64,000 bases of DNA from assembly GCF_000213175.1 (NCBI RefSeq), contig NW_009799101.1, positions 146,501-210,500 of the forward strand, given 5' to 3'. The DNA is from Neurospora tetrasperma FGSC 2508 (taxonomy: Eukaryota > Ascomycota > Sordariomycetes > Sordariales > Sordariaceae). Shown one piece after another: positions 1 to 11,132 of the stretch. The number at the start of each line of letters is the position of its first letter. Position 1 is the first letter of the stretch. The notes beneath the pieces were generated by a model that was not told where the DNA came from, made no database searches, and saw only the letters and a program-made list of their open reading frames with translations. The position numbers and the translations under genes were made by a program.

Positions 1-2140
1 AAACTTTATTTTAAAATTTAAATTTTTATTTTTAAATTTATTAATTATAACTTATACATGATTTTTCTATTATTTATATTTACTAGAATAGAATAAGTCA
101 ATATAAAAAGAATATTCAAAGAAAAACTATTATTTATATATATTCAAAACATTAGGTTAAAATACTCTTATTTATTTTTAAAAGTGTAGAAAATAAATAT
201 AAGGAAGTTCTTTAATTCTACTCTATTTTAATTTCTATTTAATTCTTATATCATTTTAATCAAATACTTTTAATTCTTTAAAAGTTAAGAGAAGAACGAA
301 TTAATAAGTTAATATTTGAGAAAATTTAATTTTAAGTATAATTAGGTATAGAGTTTAAATAATATTTAATATAATTCTTAATTACTTTCCAAAAACTTAT
401 TAAAAATTTAAACAATAATTAAAAATTATATATACATTATTATATAAAAGTGCAATAGAAATATATTTTATAAAATACAAAGCTATTTATATTTGGATAA
501 GATTTTAAGAAAATATAATAATTATTTTACTTTATAAATTATTTTTCATTTTAACTTTATAACTATTATTCATATTATTTATATAATATCTTATATTAAA
601 AATAATAATTAATAATATTTAAAGTAATAATATTTTTACTTTAAATATATAAAAGTATTCTATAGTATAGGTATATAAAATATATATATATATATAAAAT
701 TATAAATATTTAAAACATATTCCTTACTCTTATAGAATTTTTATAGATGTTCAAAAGAAAATTCTATATAATATATTAACTTCTTAACTTCTCATTCTCT
801 ATAATAAATAAAGTTTATATATATATTCAAGTTATTTTTTAAAAATATATAAAATTTCTTTATAAGGGGTTAATAATTATAAGGTTTATAATTCGCACTT
901 CGAATTTAATTTTAGAAAATCAACGTAAATTATATTATAAACGTTAAAACCTATATTATATATAGGTAATTCTTAATAGAAACTTAACGTTTACTACATC
1001 TCAGATTTGCGAATAGCAATCTCAGCCCGAACCTAAGCTAAAACCCTCTCCAGATGGCGAACCTTACAACTACGAATAGTAGCAGTTAAAAAAGGAATAA
1101 TTTTCTCCTCCTTCTTTGCCTCCTCTTCTCGTAGCCTAATAAATAATTAATAAACTAATATTATTATACAAAAGGAAATAATATTATATACTCTTACGTA
1201 GGGTATAATTAGTACCTTTACCCTTATAGAAAGAGTTTATACAAGTATATTCAGTAATTTTTGTACTAATAATAATATATTTAGTAAAAGGGCTATAATT
1301 ACTATTCTTCTTACACTTATTGTAGGCGGCTTTTTTATTCGTATACAATAAAAATAAATAGCAAGCTAAACCTACAAAGTATTCACGGCAATCCCACTTT
1401 AATACTGAAATAATTTGGCTACTCTTAATTTAGAATATTTTAAAGGAAATAGCACGTTTAATAGTCTATAATTATTAGTTAGGATTAACTACCTCCGATT
1501 TTTATTAATTAACTTTAATAGGGGTATTATACTTTGTATTAAAATAAAATTTTATATACCTTATTAATATTATAATTAAGAAGTTTCTTAATAATAAAAC
1601 GAAGAGTAATAACATCCTTGTACTCTATATTATTATCTTTTATCTTATATATATCTAATATATCGTCGGCAAACAATTTGCCTAAAAAAGTAAAAGGGCG
1701 TAATTCTGCTATAAGGGCGTTGTGAAAGCGTGATCCTACGAGTGATAAGACAATAAGATTAGAAGCTACAAATCAAAGTAATATTAAGTGTAAGGAGGGA
1801 AAGAGAAGGTAGACGAACGAAGGCATTTCGGATCCGGACATATAAGTCAGATCTGCCATTCGTCGCCGCCTTCCCAATCCGGATTGTCTATCGATAAGAA
1901 GATAAGATAAGAAGCTTGTCCGTCAGAGTACCCTTATTCCCAATACCCATCCAGCCAAGCCGTGACAGGCGCTATCGTCAGCAAAATCTTCGTCGGCCAT
2001 TATTACTATACGTTATATTAGTATAAAATCAATATATATTATATTTGGATATTCTATACACTTACTAATTAATTGGCGTTGGTTATAGATATTAATTTTT
2101 GATAGTATAATTGGTATGGGGAAAGTGTTAGAGTATGTCT
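1..2140. repeat. AT-rich, RIP-like degenerate repeat block
   Basis: The sequence is overwhelmingly A+T, rich in TA dinucleotides, and has no open frame of useful length on either strand, in sharp contrast with the balanced composition after about 2.2 kb. Islands of more normal composition lie near 1000-1130 and 1690-2000. This is the pattern left in Neurospora-type fungi by repeat-induced point mutation of a duplicated element. The source element cannot be named. It is a decayed relic, probably heterochromatic, and its left end lies outside the window. RIP is inferred from composition only. Confidence 0.7.
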
Positions 2141-3490
2141 TACTGCACGAGAATACGGGGTTACGTGGAAGGTGAGATAGGGTTGATTGCTAAATTAAAT
2201 CTATATTAATGCGTTTGGGCGCGTACCTACTACCTGCAGCTGGCACGGACTTTTTTTTTCTAAACTTTTGGATAAACGGCCTAACGCGCACTTGGGCCAC
2301 CGTATCCATCTAACCAATTAGAAGGCCAGGATCCTTACCGCGATGTACTAGAACTCTAACATTTTTAAAGGACCCTGACCCCATATTTAAAACTGTAAGA
2401 AGCAATAACTTCAGGCACTTCAATACCTATAACCCCCTATAAATACAGCACTTCAATTTCTTACAGCCCAAAGCCAACGAACACACTACCGTTATAGCGG
2501 AAATTGGCGTACATTAACGGTTGCATTACTGTACAGGAGTACAGCTGCGGGCTATGTACGGTAATGCAAAATTATCTCTAAAGTTATAAAGCGGCTCCGA
2601 ACACAACCTAAACTTCTACTACATACCTACTTGGAGGTTTCCGCGGTGATAGCGTGTTAAAGTCATGTCGGTATGCAGTGTAGTAGTACAGCCGCGTCAT
2701 TGATAAACCTAGGTAGGTAGGTACCTACCTAGGTAGTCGTAGTGGTACTTTCGTCCAAGTTGTTATGTCGCCATTTCGGGTCCCAAATTAATACATGTTG
2801 AAGCTGTCATCATCCACATCAAAAGTTAGGTACTGCGTTTTTCTTTATGTTAACCCTCGCAGGCAGTACATAATCCATCCTCTCACTGGGTTTTACTGGG
2901 TTCTGACAGTTCTGATCAATACCTGAGTGTTGTGGGGAGAGAGAGCACTTCACTTTGAAACTTGCCGAGTACCTCTAGACAAGATGACTTGAGATTGGTT
3001 TTGCAAAAGACATCACGCTTTTATTGCTGATTTTCCTCTACTGGAATAACCTCAATCCGAAATGAAGCTGCTCATTGATTGACCCTGTTAATGAGACCTC
3101 TCTTTGCTATGGAAGTTTTGAGTGCCTTGGGTTGGTGTGCTTGTTGCACCCGCCTGGCTCACTTCCATGTTCATGTCGTGCCAAAGACAAGACGGATGTG
3201 CTTAGAACTCTAGCTGCCTGGTAATACTCGAAGTCACATGGTCGTTGCAGAAAACATGTTGATTGGATGTAGAATTGCCTAGAGGCAGACAAGTTGAGCT
3301 ATGGATGTATTGTGAAGTTACGCTAAAGTTGTTACGGTAGAGGTATTGTTGCTGATTCTCCTCTAATCACTACTGCCAAAGCCTTGATCTCAAACGAAGC
3401 CGCGTGCTGATGAGCCTTTGAAAGTCGGAGATGCCTCGCCTGCATGTATTTGGCATACACTTCCGACCGCTGTTGAATCCATATGTGTTC
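2141..3490. other. Intergenic, no gene seen
   Basis: Composition returns to normal here. The stretch holds a TAGG/CCTA palindromic tract (about 2707-2736) and a small hairpin at 2521-2569 with 14-nt arms. No open frame with convincing coding character was found. Confidence 0.5.
2521..2569. repeat. Small inverted repeat
   Basis: TTGCATTACTGTAC at 2521-2534 is the reverse complement, with one mismatch, of 2556-2569. The loop is about 21 nt. It may be a tiny foldback element or a chance hairpin; no target duplication is clear. Confidence 0.4.
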
Positions 3491-3493
3491 ATC

Positions 3494-4962
3494 TCACTCG
3501 GTAGAAGTAATGGGCCAATCGTCGGTCCAATCCCACTCAAGATCGTCAGGATCCGTCATCGCCTTTGGAGGTGTGTACTGGCCCGTCATCAAAGCCGGCC
3601 ACAGCCGATCAATGAGATGGCAGCGGTCCTCGAGTTCCTGGGGGATAGGTAGTCCGATAGGGGCAGCATCGGCCCAGAATCGTGCGTGTGATCTCCGTTT
3701 TCTCTGGTAGGGGTCGTAGTAGACGGTAGGGAACATGTCCGTTTCTTCTTCCGCGTTGCCGCTTTCCTCGTCTCCTTCACAACATCGGACCTATTTGTGG
3801 TCATAGTTGAGGAAGTAATAGTGGTGTCAGCAGCCTTGTCTTCGGTTTCCACAACGGTAGGAGTTGAGGCCGTTGAGGAGGTTGTTGTTGTTGTGGTTGT
3901 TGTTGTGATTGTTATGCCGCCGCCACCGCCATACCGATAGATGTAATACTCGGATGCCATCTTCTTTCTCCGCTCAAGCTGATAAAATTGGCCGGGCGCT
4001 GGACCGTTACCGCTACGAATGCAGCTGTGTGGGTCCCAGGACCTGGCAAAGAGAGCCAGCATAGTGTCAGTGTTGTAGTGGGTTCTTGAACTTGTACCTG
4101 AGCATGAGCCCGTACCATGGGCAGCACTCACGGTGCTGGAGCAGCCCGATGATAACAGGGCTTTGACGTCCAGCTTCCGAGCGGCTTCGTACGTAGATGC
4201 AAAAGCGTAAGCGACTATAAGCCAGCGACCCGTCAGCTGCCCCTTGATGCTCTGCTGCGAGAACACACTCCGCTGGCAGTATCGGAGGTTGGGGAACTGT
4301 TCTAGGTTCGTGCTGCGGGTTACGGGGAAGCATAAGCCTAATCCGGCTTTGGTGGTGGCGGTTTCGTAAGTGGTCCAGTTTGCTAGGGCGGCGGTGTCTG
4401 TGAGGTTCGTGTTATCGTCCATGTTGCCGATATTGGCAGAAGAGGATGAGGAGAGAAAGTGCTCGAGCTCTTGAAGCTGTTGGTCTAGGTCGAAAAAGTA
4501 GTGGCGGAGTTGGATGTGCCACTCCACGTTCCTCTCAATATCCACGTAAAACATTGTGGGCTCTCGGCAGACGTGGACGGGGTAATGGAAGGATTCCATG
4601 GAGTACTTGAATCGATTCATGAGTGTTGGGGGCGACTGCTGGAGCTTGCCTTCGTCGGTGGGGATATCAACGTCTTCATTCTGGAAGTGTAGCCCTGCGC
4701 CGCAAGGACCAAAACACAATTCTTGGTTCAGCGGGGGGTAGTACTGATTAGACGGGACCGAGTTATAGCCTTGAACGACAACCAGGGGACACTTGGGCTG
4801 CTGACTGGTCTTGTGGGCGTTTATTCCACCGTGGGACGTGAGGCGTTGGACGTTACGGTCCGGGCCCTTGAAGAGAATGGCGCGGTTGTCATCGTTAGCT
4901 TGCCGGGAGGGAGTCTTGGGCTGGAGTACAGAACGACCGGTCCCGAAGAAAGATGATAACAT
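3494..4962 (-). CDS. Hypothetical protein, C-terminal exon structure uncertain
   Basis: A long open frame runs from ATG 4962 to 3589 (457 aa) with no recognised domain. The N-terminal 300 residues have normal composition (NYEQ-type runs are absent; motifs such as MFYVDIERNVEWHIQL near residue 140 are visible). Near residue 345 it enters a Gly then poly-Thr/Ser stretch encoded by ACA/CAA repeats. After that, a different frame reads an acidic, protein-like tail (GDEESGNAEEETDMFPTVYYD and onward, ending at 3494). An intron removing the repeat tract, with a CTGAC branch site near 3815 and an AG at about 3793, would join the two, but I could not fix a donor in phase. The true C-terminus is therefore either 3589 (unspliced) or 3494 (spliced). 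Function unknown. It is the first gene after the AT-rich block. Confidence 0.55.
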
Positions 4963-6790
4963 GACGGGCGGTGGTCAGATTCTTGGTAGATGGATGTTGA
5001 TGGTTGACCAAGATACTCGATGCTGAGAGGATAGATGAAAGGAAGGAAATGGAGCGGGGAAAGAAGAGCAGATGAGGATGTTTATTGGTAATGACAGAAG
5101 GGAAACCTTCTGCAGCTCCCTCCTGTACACAGCTGCCCGTACATTTCTGGATGCATGCTGATGAACACCTGTCTTTCGTCTGCAGATTTTATGGGAGTAA
5201 CAACTCGGGTGAATCAAGGCGGTAGTTGACTTAGTTCAAAGGGCAGAAAGCCCTCATGTTCATTCGAGGCATGCTCGCTTCCAACTTTCTGTTGACCGGG
5301 CAGGTCATGGACTGGCAGTTTGCGTGTTATCGGAAGACAGAGAACGTCGGACATGAACGGAAAGAGGATATGGACATGGTAGCCATTAAAAAAAATAGGA
5401 GAAAGCTGCAGATGTGTGACGCAATTTCCCTGCATTTGTGTTCTGCACCGAGATTGAATAGTCGTCAACTCCGAGTGTCCTTCGGTTGTCGTTGCGGGCG
5501 TCCAGCGCGCGAATGCGTCAGCCACACCATCAGCCCCGTAAACAGCTACATCCACTATCGTCCTCGAGTAACCAATCAAGTGAAGCCCGGTAAAGCCGTC
5601 GGTCACGTGCACAGGCGTTCATTTCGCACCACACCACACAAAAGGTGCTTTTCAGGATTTAATAACCTGAAGTGGAAGAGCCATATCACTAGAGCAATCT
5701 CTATCGAGCTAGAATAAGGAGGTTAAGGGCGTATTTGGTTCAGTCAGCAAAACGAAAGTTTGTATGGGCAAATAATTCCTACCAGCTAGCAGACTGTTTT
5801 TTTACTATTTTATGTAGGTAGTTGGGGGTTATTCTAGTCTTGGCTGTAGGAAAAAGTATTGCACTAAGGTAGTTGGATGTAATATAGTTTGGAAGGTTTA
5901 AAAGAGGAATTAGTGAGCCTATGTAAGAGTATTTTGCTATTTTCTATCTTAACAGGTCACCTTATAAAGATAGAGAACATTTTGCTACTTCCGCTACCTT
6001 ACAGTGATAGTGTAACTAATACTGCGAATTACAACCCTAATCATAACTCCAGTTACAACAACGTGTCTTTTAGCCCCTATCCTGTGGTATATTTTTAGCT
6101 GCTTTTTGGCTTTGTACCTTTGTCTACCCTTGTAAGAAGTTAGTAGAAATTCTACTGACTGAACCAAACGGGCCCTAAAACTTACTTTTCTATTACTATA
6201 CGGATAGACAATGCTGACCGTACAGTTAGACTTTCTCTAAAATTTATTCACTTTAATGCTAGGGGGCTGCGTCCCCCGGGACCCTCTCTTAGGATTATTT
6301 ACACAAAAAGTACATAAAAGCGCGAAAAACAGCTGTACGGGAATGCACTAACAGGAAAACTGCGAAATTCAGATAGTACTAACAATTCTTTTATGGGCGA
6401 AAAGCCTGGTTTCGGTCCGTGCGCTATGATTTGGGTAGTGCGTGCAGAATTTTACGTGGGGAGCGCCCGCGAAAGGCACTAACACCTTACCCGAACAGTT
6501 GAGAATCCTTGCTCGTGTAGGTATATAGAGAAGTATCAATGAGATGAATGACGTGAAGCGATTTACGGTTTGAGAGTGGCAGACATAACCCTAACCCGTG
6601 TTCTTGGCACATGGTTTGAGTTTGTGCCCGCAACGCACAGAGCCTCGACTGGAGGAGTCAAGCTGAAGAAATCGGACGGATGACGTTTTGTCAGCGGCCA
6701 CCGAGAGCGCCGGTGCGACCCTCCCTCCCGTTAAAAGAAACATGGAGTGAGAAGTGGTGGGTGGGTGCGTGGTTCTGGCGGCAAATCTCG

Positions 6791-6821
<31 letters not shown>

Positions 6822-7374
6822 CCCTTCCCTTCTTTGGGGTGAACCGACCAAACGAGAAGACGGGCGGGAGTCATGAAAAGAGAAAGAAAGAAAAACAAGC
6901 ATCATCATCTGCCCAGCAAGGTGGTTTAGCAACAGCGATGAACCATTACAATTGCTGCCCATCGAATCCACTGTTATCCACTGTTTTCCATTTTAACATG
7001 CACTGACCCGCGATGTACGTTGATGTGCCCGCCCTATTCCCCTGCCCGCCATCGCCTTCTGCCGCGCACTATGTACATTGATTACCTCTGATTGAGGGGA
7101 TTGACCAATTAAAGAGCTCTCCCAAGGCCTAGAACAGCGAAGCTCGGTATTGGTGCATTTGTGTCACATTGCAGATTTTGTGCATGAACCGGCTCGCCCT
7201 CCACTGCCGGTCAAGAGGCTTTTCCAGGGCATTTATCAGGGTCCAGATACCAGGACGGGAGTCAGGATTTGATATCAACTTCCATCCCATCCCTCTTGCC
7301 CTTCATTTTACTGACGATAACCACTTCTTTCCGTTTTTTCTTTGCGGTAAAAAAAAAGGAAAAGAAGCGCCAAG
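4963..7374. other. Intergenic with one transposon-like element
   Basis: No gene was found. The stretch contains the TIR element at 5727-6175, a GC hairpin (GGGGGCTGCGTCCCCC) near 6262-6277 in AT-rich surroundings, a T29 run at 6793-6821, and the 5' flank of the MFS gene. Confidence 0.5.
5727..6175. mobile_element. PIF/Harbinger-like MITE, TAA target duplication
   Basis: The left end GGGCGTATTTGGTTCAGTCA and the reverse complement of the right end (GGGCCCGTTTGGTTCAGTCA) form about 22-bp imperfect terminal inverted repeats. The 449-bp unit is flanked on both sides by TAA (5724-5726 and 6176-6178). A 3-bp TWA duplication with GGGC/GGCC ends is the signature of PIF/Harbinger elements. There is no transposase frame, so this is a non-autonomous copy. 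The interior is moderately AT-rich, and the unit lies in non-coding DNA. The superfamily is inferred from TIR and TSD only. Confidence 0.7.
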
Positions 7375-9228
7375 ATGACGCGAAGCCAGAGGAGCTCGAC
7401 CTTGGACTCTGCAAGGCCCTTGCTCAGCCACCATGATACCGAGGACGATTTGTTATGGCAGCAGCGGTCGCGATATCACGGCACAGATGCTGCGGTAGCC
7501 CGTGCACCGCACGTCAACGACGGCAACAATGTTGGTGATGACAATGATGTTGATGATGGGTTGGAGGATTATATCAGCCACTTTGACGACGACCCGGATA
7601 ACCCGCAGAACTGGCCGGCATCATTCAAATGGAGTGTGGTGGCTTTATTGGCCATGACGGCTTTTAGTGTGTACGTGCACCCACATGATCCTCACAATTT
7701 CACATACTCAAATCTCAACATCATCTCATCCCCAATTGTACAACGCTAACATTTTATGCTTCCAGCACATTCAACTGCATCTCCCTCGTCCCCCTCGCCC
7801 CCTCCATCGTCCGCTCCCTCACCCCACCACCTCCTCCCCCCTCCAACGGGACGGACTCTTCCCTCCCACCACCAGCCAACCTCAAATCCGCCTCCGCCCT
7901 CCTCGTCACCATCTGGGAACTAGGCGAGGCCGCCGGCCCTTTACTCATCGCCCCGCTCTCCGAGCTTTTCGGGCGCTACCCAACCCTCAACATCACCAAC
8001 CTCCTCCTTATCCTCTTCACCATCCTCACCGCCACCGCCACTTCCGTCCCGACGCTCATCTTGTCGCGATGCCTGACGGGCATGGCAGTCGCTTCGAACG
8101 TGCTCAACCCCGCCATCGTGGGGGACATGTTTCCCTCCGATCAGCGGGGGAGCGCCATGTCGCTAATCTTCATTGCGCCTCTTATCGGTGGGGCGGTCGG
8201 GCCGGCGATCTCGAGTGCCGTCGCGGAAAGCGTCGGGTGGAGGAAGGTGGTGTGGGGGGTAGTGGGTTTGAGCACCATTTGCGAGATTCTGTTTTTGTGT
8301 TTGTTTAAGGAGACGTATAAAGTGGCGATTGTGAGGAGGAGGGTGATGAGGGAGAAGCACAGCACCAGGTTGGCGAATGCGCATTTGGATATGAGCACGG
8401 GCAACTTGAGAGGCAAAAAAAGCAAGCGTGAAGAGTGGAGGAAACTGAGGGATTCGGTGTTAAGGCCGTTCTTGGTGGTGTTTGGGTCGGGACTGTTGAT
8501 GGCCTTGTCGCTGTTGGGGTCCGTCACGTTTTCGTATTTTTACGTGGTTAGTGTGACGTTGCCGGAGATTCTGGAGGACAAGTATGGGCTGTCCGGGGCG
8601 GTCAAGGGGTTGTGTTTTATGGGATTTAGTACGTTTTCCCTTTCTTTTCCTTTTTCCCTTCTTCCATGAAATAGGATACTAACGCACTTCAACAGCCGTC
8701 GGCTCCTTCTTAGCCGTCCTAATCTGCAACGCCTTCCTCGACCGTATTTACATCGCCCTCCGTGACCGCGATGCCGCCCTCACCCAGCCCTGCTCCCCGG
8801 ACGATTGCCTACCCAAGGAAAAACCAGAATACCGCCTGCCCCTCACCATCCTCGGCGCCTTCAGCATGCCCTTCGCCATCACCTTTTACGGCTGGGTCGC
8901 CGAGCTTTCGCTGCCTCTCCCTTTCTTGCTCATTGCTTGTGGGCTGATTGGCGCCAACACCATGATGACCCTGATTCCACTGATGGCCTACGTGGTGGAT
9001 GCGTTTGGCTTGTTCTCGGCAAGTGCCATGACGGGTGTGATTGTGAGTAGGTGTCTGATGGGCACGTTCTTGCCCTTGGCAGCGGCGCCGCTGGTGGATT
9101 CGTTTGGGTATGGATGGGGGTTCATGGTTTTTGGAGTCATGAGTGGCGCGTTGGCGCCGATTAGTGTGGTGGTGTTTAGGTATGGAGAGAGGTGGAGGCA
9201 GTTTTGCAAGTATAGCAGGGTGGAGTAG
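7375..9228 (+). CDS. Major facilitator superfamily transporter (DHA1-type)
   Basis: Three exons (7375-7670, 7766-8628, 8696-9228) join in frame to give 563 aa. Introns start GTACGT and end CAG, with GCTAAC and ACTAAC branch sites. The hydrophilic N-terminus ends in DDPDNPQNWPASFKW, a pre-TM1 motif common in fungal DHA1 drug and polyamine exporters. TM1 spans the first intron junction. Exon 2 carries a TM2-loop region and GDMFPSDQRGSAMS, the loop after TM4. A central cytoplasmic loop rich in Lys/Arg (about residues 310-360) separates the two halves. Exon 3 holds the last helices and a short tail. It is a plasma-membrane H+ antiporter by family; the substrate cannot be read from sequence. Confidence 0.9.
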
Positions 9229-11132
9229 TTGGGCTTGTTAGGTATTGTGTGTGTGTGTGGAAGAGAGGGATCTGTTGATGACATGTGATTGGGATACGAT
9301 ATGGATTGGATATGGGATATGATGGGATATGGACCAACAAAAAGCATAGGATGGGAAAAGTTGTGGATTGGGTTTACACGATTAACGACTGGACGACAAA
9401 AGTTGGGTTGGATAAAAGACAAAAGTTTTGGCTTGATTGTTGAAAGGGATGCGCATTCATTTCCCTGTAATGGAGTTTGGGGGAAGAAAAAAAAAGAGAA
9501 TAATTAAACGTGTTTTTCACTATGAAGTCGTTTTTACAACTTCTTCTGCAAATGAACTCGGTCACTGTTGAAAGACAATGCTGATGTCGTCGTCTTGTTG
9601 GTCTTGGCGGGCATTTTTATATGAGAACCGCATACAGCCAAGATCTGCAAACCCATACAAGTTTGCTAACAAACTGAAATAACCGACCATCGAACAGTAT
9701 TTGTAAGTGCGCCCTTGTTGATTGCCTTTGACAAATACACAACCCACGGATTGTAACCCGGCACCACCGGCCCATGGGGCTTAGATCGGATATGTAACAC
9801 GGCCCCTGGCGGCCCATCAGGGAACATCCGTGGAGTCCGGGGTCCGTAGCTCTGGAGAGTCGGAGAAGACTGGTGTGTCCAAGTTTCAGATGGTCCGTCT
9901 CAAACCCAACGACTTCCGTTCCGGTCCCTCTTCCTCCGGCCTTTCTAATGTGCCCATCTCTCGTGTTTTGATGTGTCGTTCGTAGGCCAAGGACGTTGAA
10001 ATTGCTCGGCTGGGTCTAGGTACCTTGAGGCTTCGTAAGAATACCCAACCACCCTGGGACAGAGTTTTGCTAGCTTCAGGAGGCGCTGATCAATTGGCGC
10101 GCTACGTGTACTACCTAATGGCCGTCGCTGAGGCATCGCTCTGTGAATACGGTGATGAGTGGGCTCGTTCCCTTGGTAGTATGCGCAACCGTTCTGGGAA
10201 ACAGGGCTATAAGTCTGCAATTCCTACTATTGAATGGAAATGGAATTGGAAGGTCATGTGTGTTAGGTTCCTTGGAAGGTGACCTGGCGATCAGTGATCC
10301 GGAGCTCTGGGCAGCTCAACCATTCAGCGGTGGACGTCGCCATAGGTCGGGTAGAAGAAACACTGTACAGTCCAATGCTGGTTTGATTGTTAGCTTGGTA
10401 CACCAGGCACTCCTGCTGTACAATAAATATAGTGCACTAGACAAAATCTATTTCGAATAGTCCTAAAGGTTATATGGATGAATTAAAAGGTATTAGTTGG
10501 ATTTAATTTGGCATTTTAAATGTTAGAGATGGCGTGCCCAAGGTAAGATCATACATTAGTTAGCCATGAAAACGCATAGGAAAGTTGACACGAGGTCTCA
10601 AACTAACAAACAAACCAGTACTGGACTGTACACTACAGGGATACCCCACTACAGAATACAACTGAACTGAAAGTGCCAAGCACGCCGCCCTGGAAATGGT
10701 TCCTGCCCCATGACGCACTTTTTGCACCGCTCCCTCCCGCCGTACGGTAGCTCGGTAGTACCTCTACGGCACTACTTTGGAGTGGACAAGACCAACAAAA
10801 ATGAAAAAGGATCAACATGGCGACGCTTTCTTGATTCCATCTCAACAAGGCCAATTGGGACCATGCCATTGCCCCAGAAAAGAATTGGACCTCTAAGACT
10901 CATGCCCGCCCTGTTATCCCCGAGTCACGACTCCACGCCCAAGTCACTGTCCCTGCAAAAAAGTTGCGACTAAAGAAGAATCCACAGAAGCCGCCGTTTG
11001 ATCTTCCCTTCTTTTTTTTTCTCTTTTCCTTCTTTTTTTCTCTTTTCCTTCTTCTCTTTTTTTCTTATCTCCCCAACACAACCAAGTCATCCTCACACAA
11101 CAAGTCGACAGTCGTCCGCTCGCTCGCTCGCC
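9229..11132. other. Intergenic with MITE copy 1 and a pyrimidine-rich promoter
   Basis: No gene was identified. It contains a GT microsatellite near 9247, MITE copy 1 (10368-10628), and a C/T-rich tract at about 10999-11075. The tract directly precedes the ATG at 11133 and is typical of transcription starts in filamentous fungi. Confidence 0.5.
10368..10628 (+). mobile_element. Tc1/mariner-like MITE, copy 1
   Basis: The 261-bp unit is bounded by CAGTCCA...TGGACTG inverted repeats of about 26 bp (right arm complements CAGTCCAGTACTGGTTTG) and flanked by TA on both sides. It has the same orientation as copy 3: shared internal blocks include AGTGCACTAGACAAAATCTA (ACACTAGACGAAATCTA in copy 3), AATAGTCCTAAA, and GTTGACACGAGGTCTC. 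Several positions differ in the left arm. It has no coding capacity. It ends about 500 bp upstream of the ArAE-family gene. Confidence 0.85.

Noticed and set aside
1000-1140. Faint coding-like island (minus-strand Glu/Lys-rich reading) inside the AT-rich block
   Set aside because: Too short and decayed to assign to any transposon family.
5256-5717. 153-aa plus-strand frame upstream of the 449-bp element
   Set aside because: The composition is basic and irregular, a 132-aa frame lies opposite, and there is no motif.
7667-8308. 213-aa frame within the first MFS gene
   Set aside because: It is an out-of-frame reading of exon 2 with an Arg/Pro/His bias typical of shadows.
9945-10460. Overlapping small frames around 10.0-10.4 kb
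   Set aside because: They are mutually overlapping on both strands, and one runs into the MITE. No domain or splice support.
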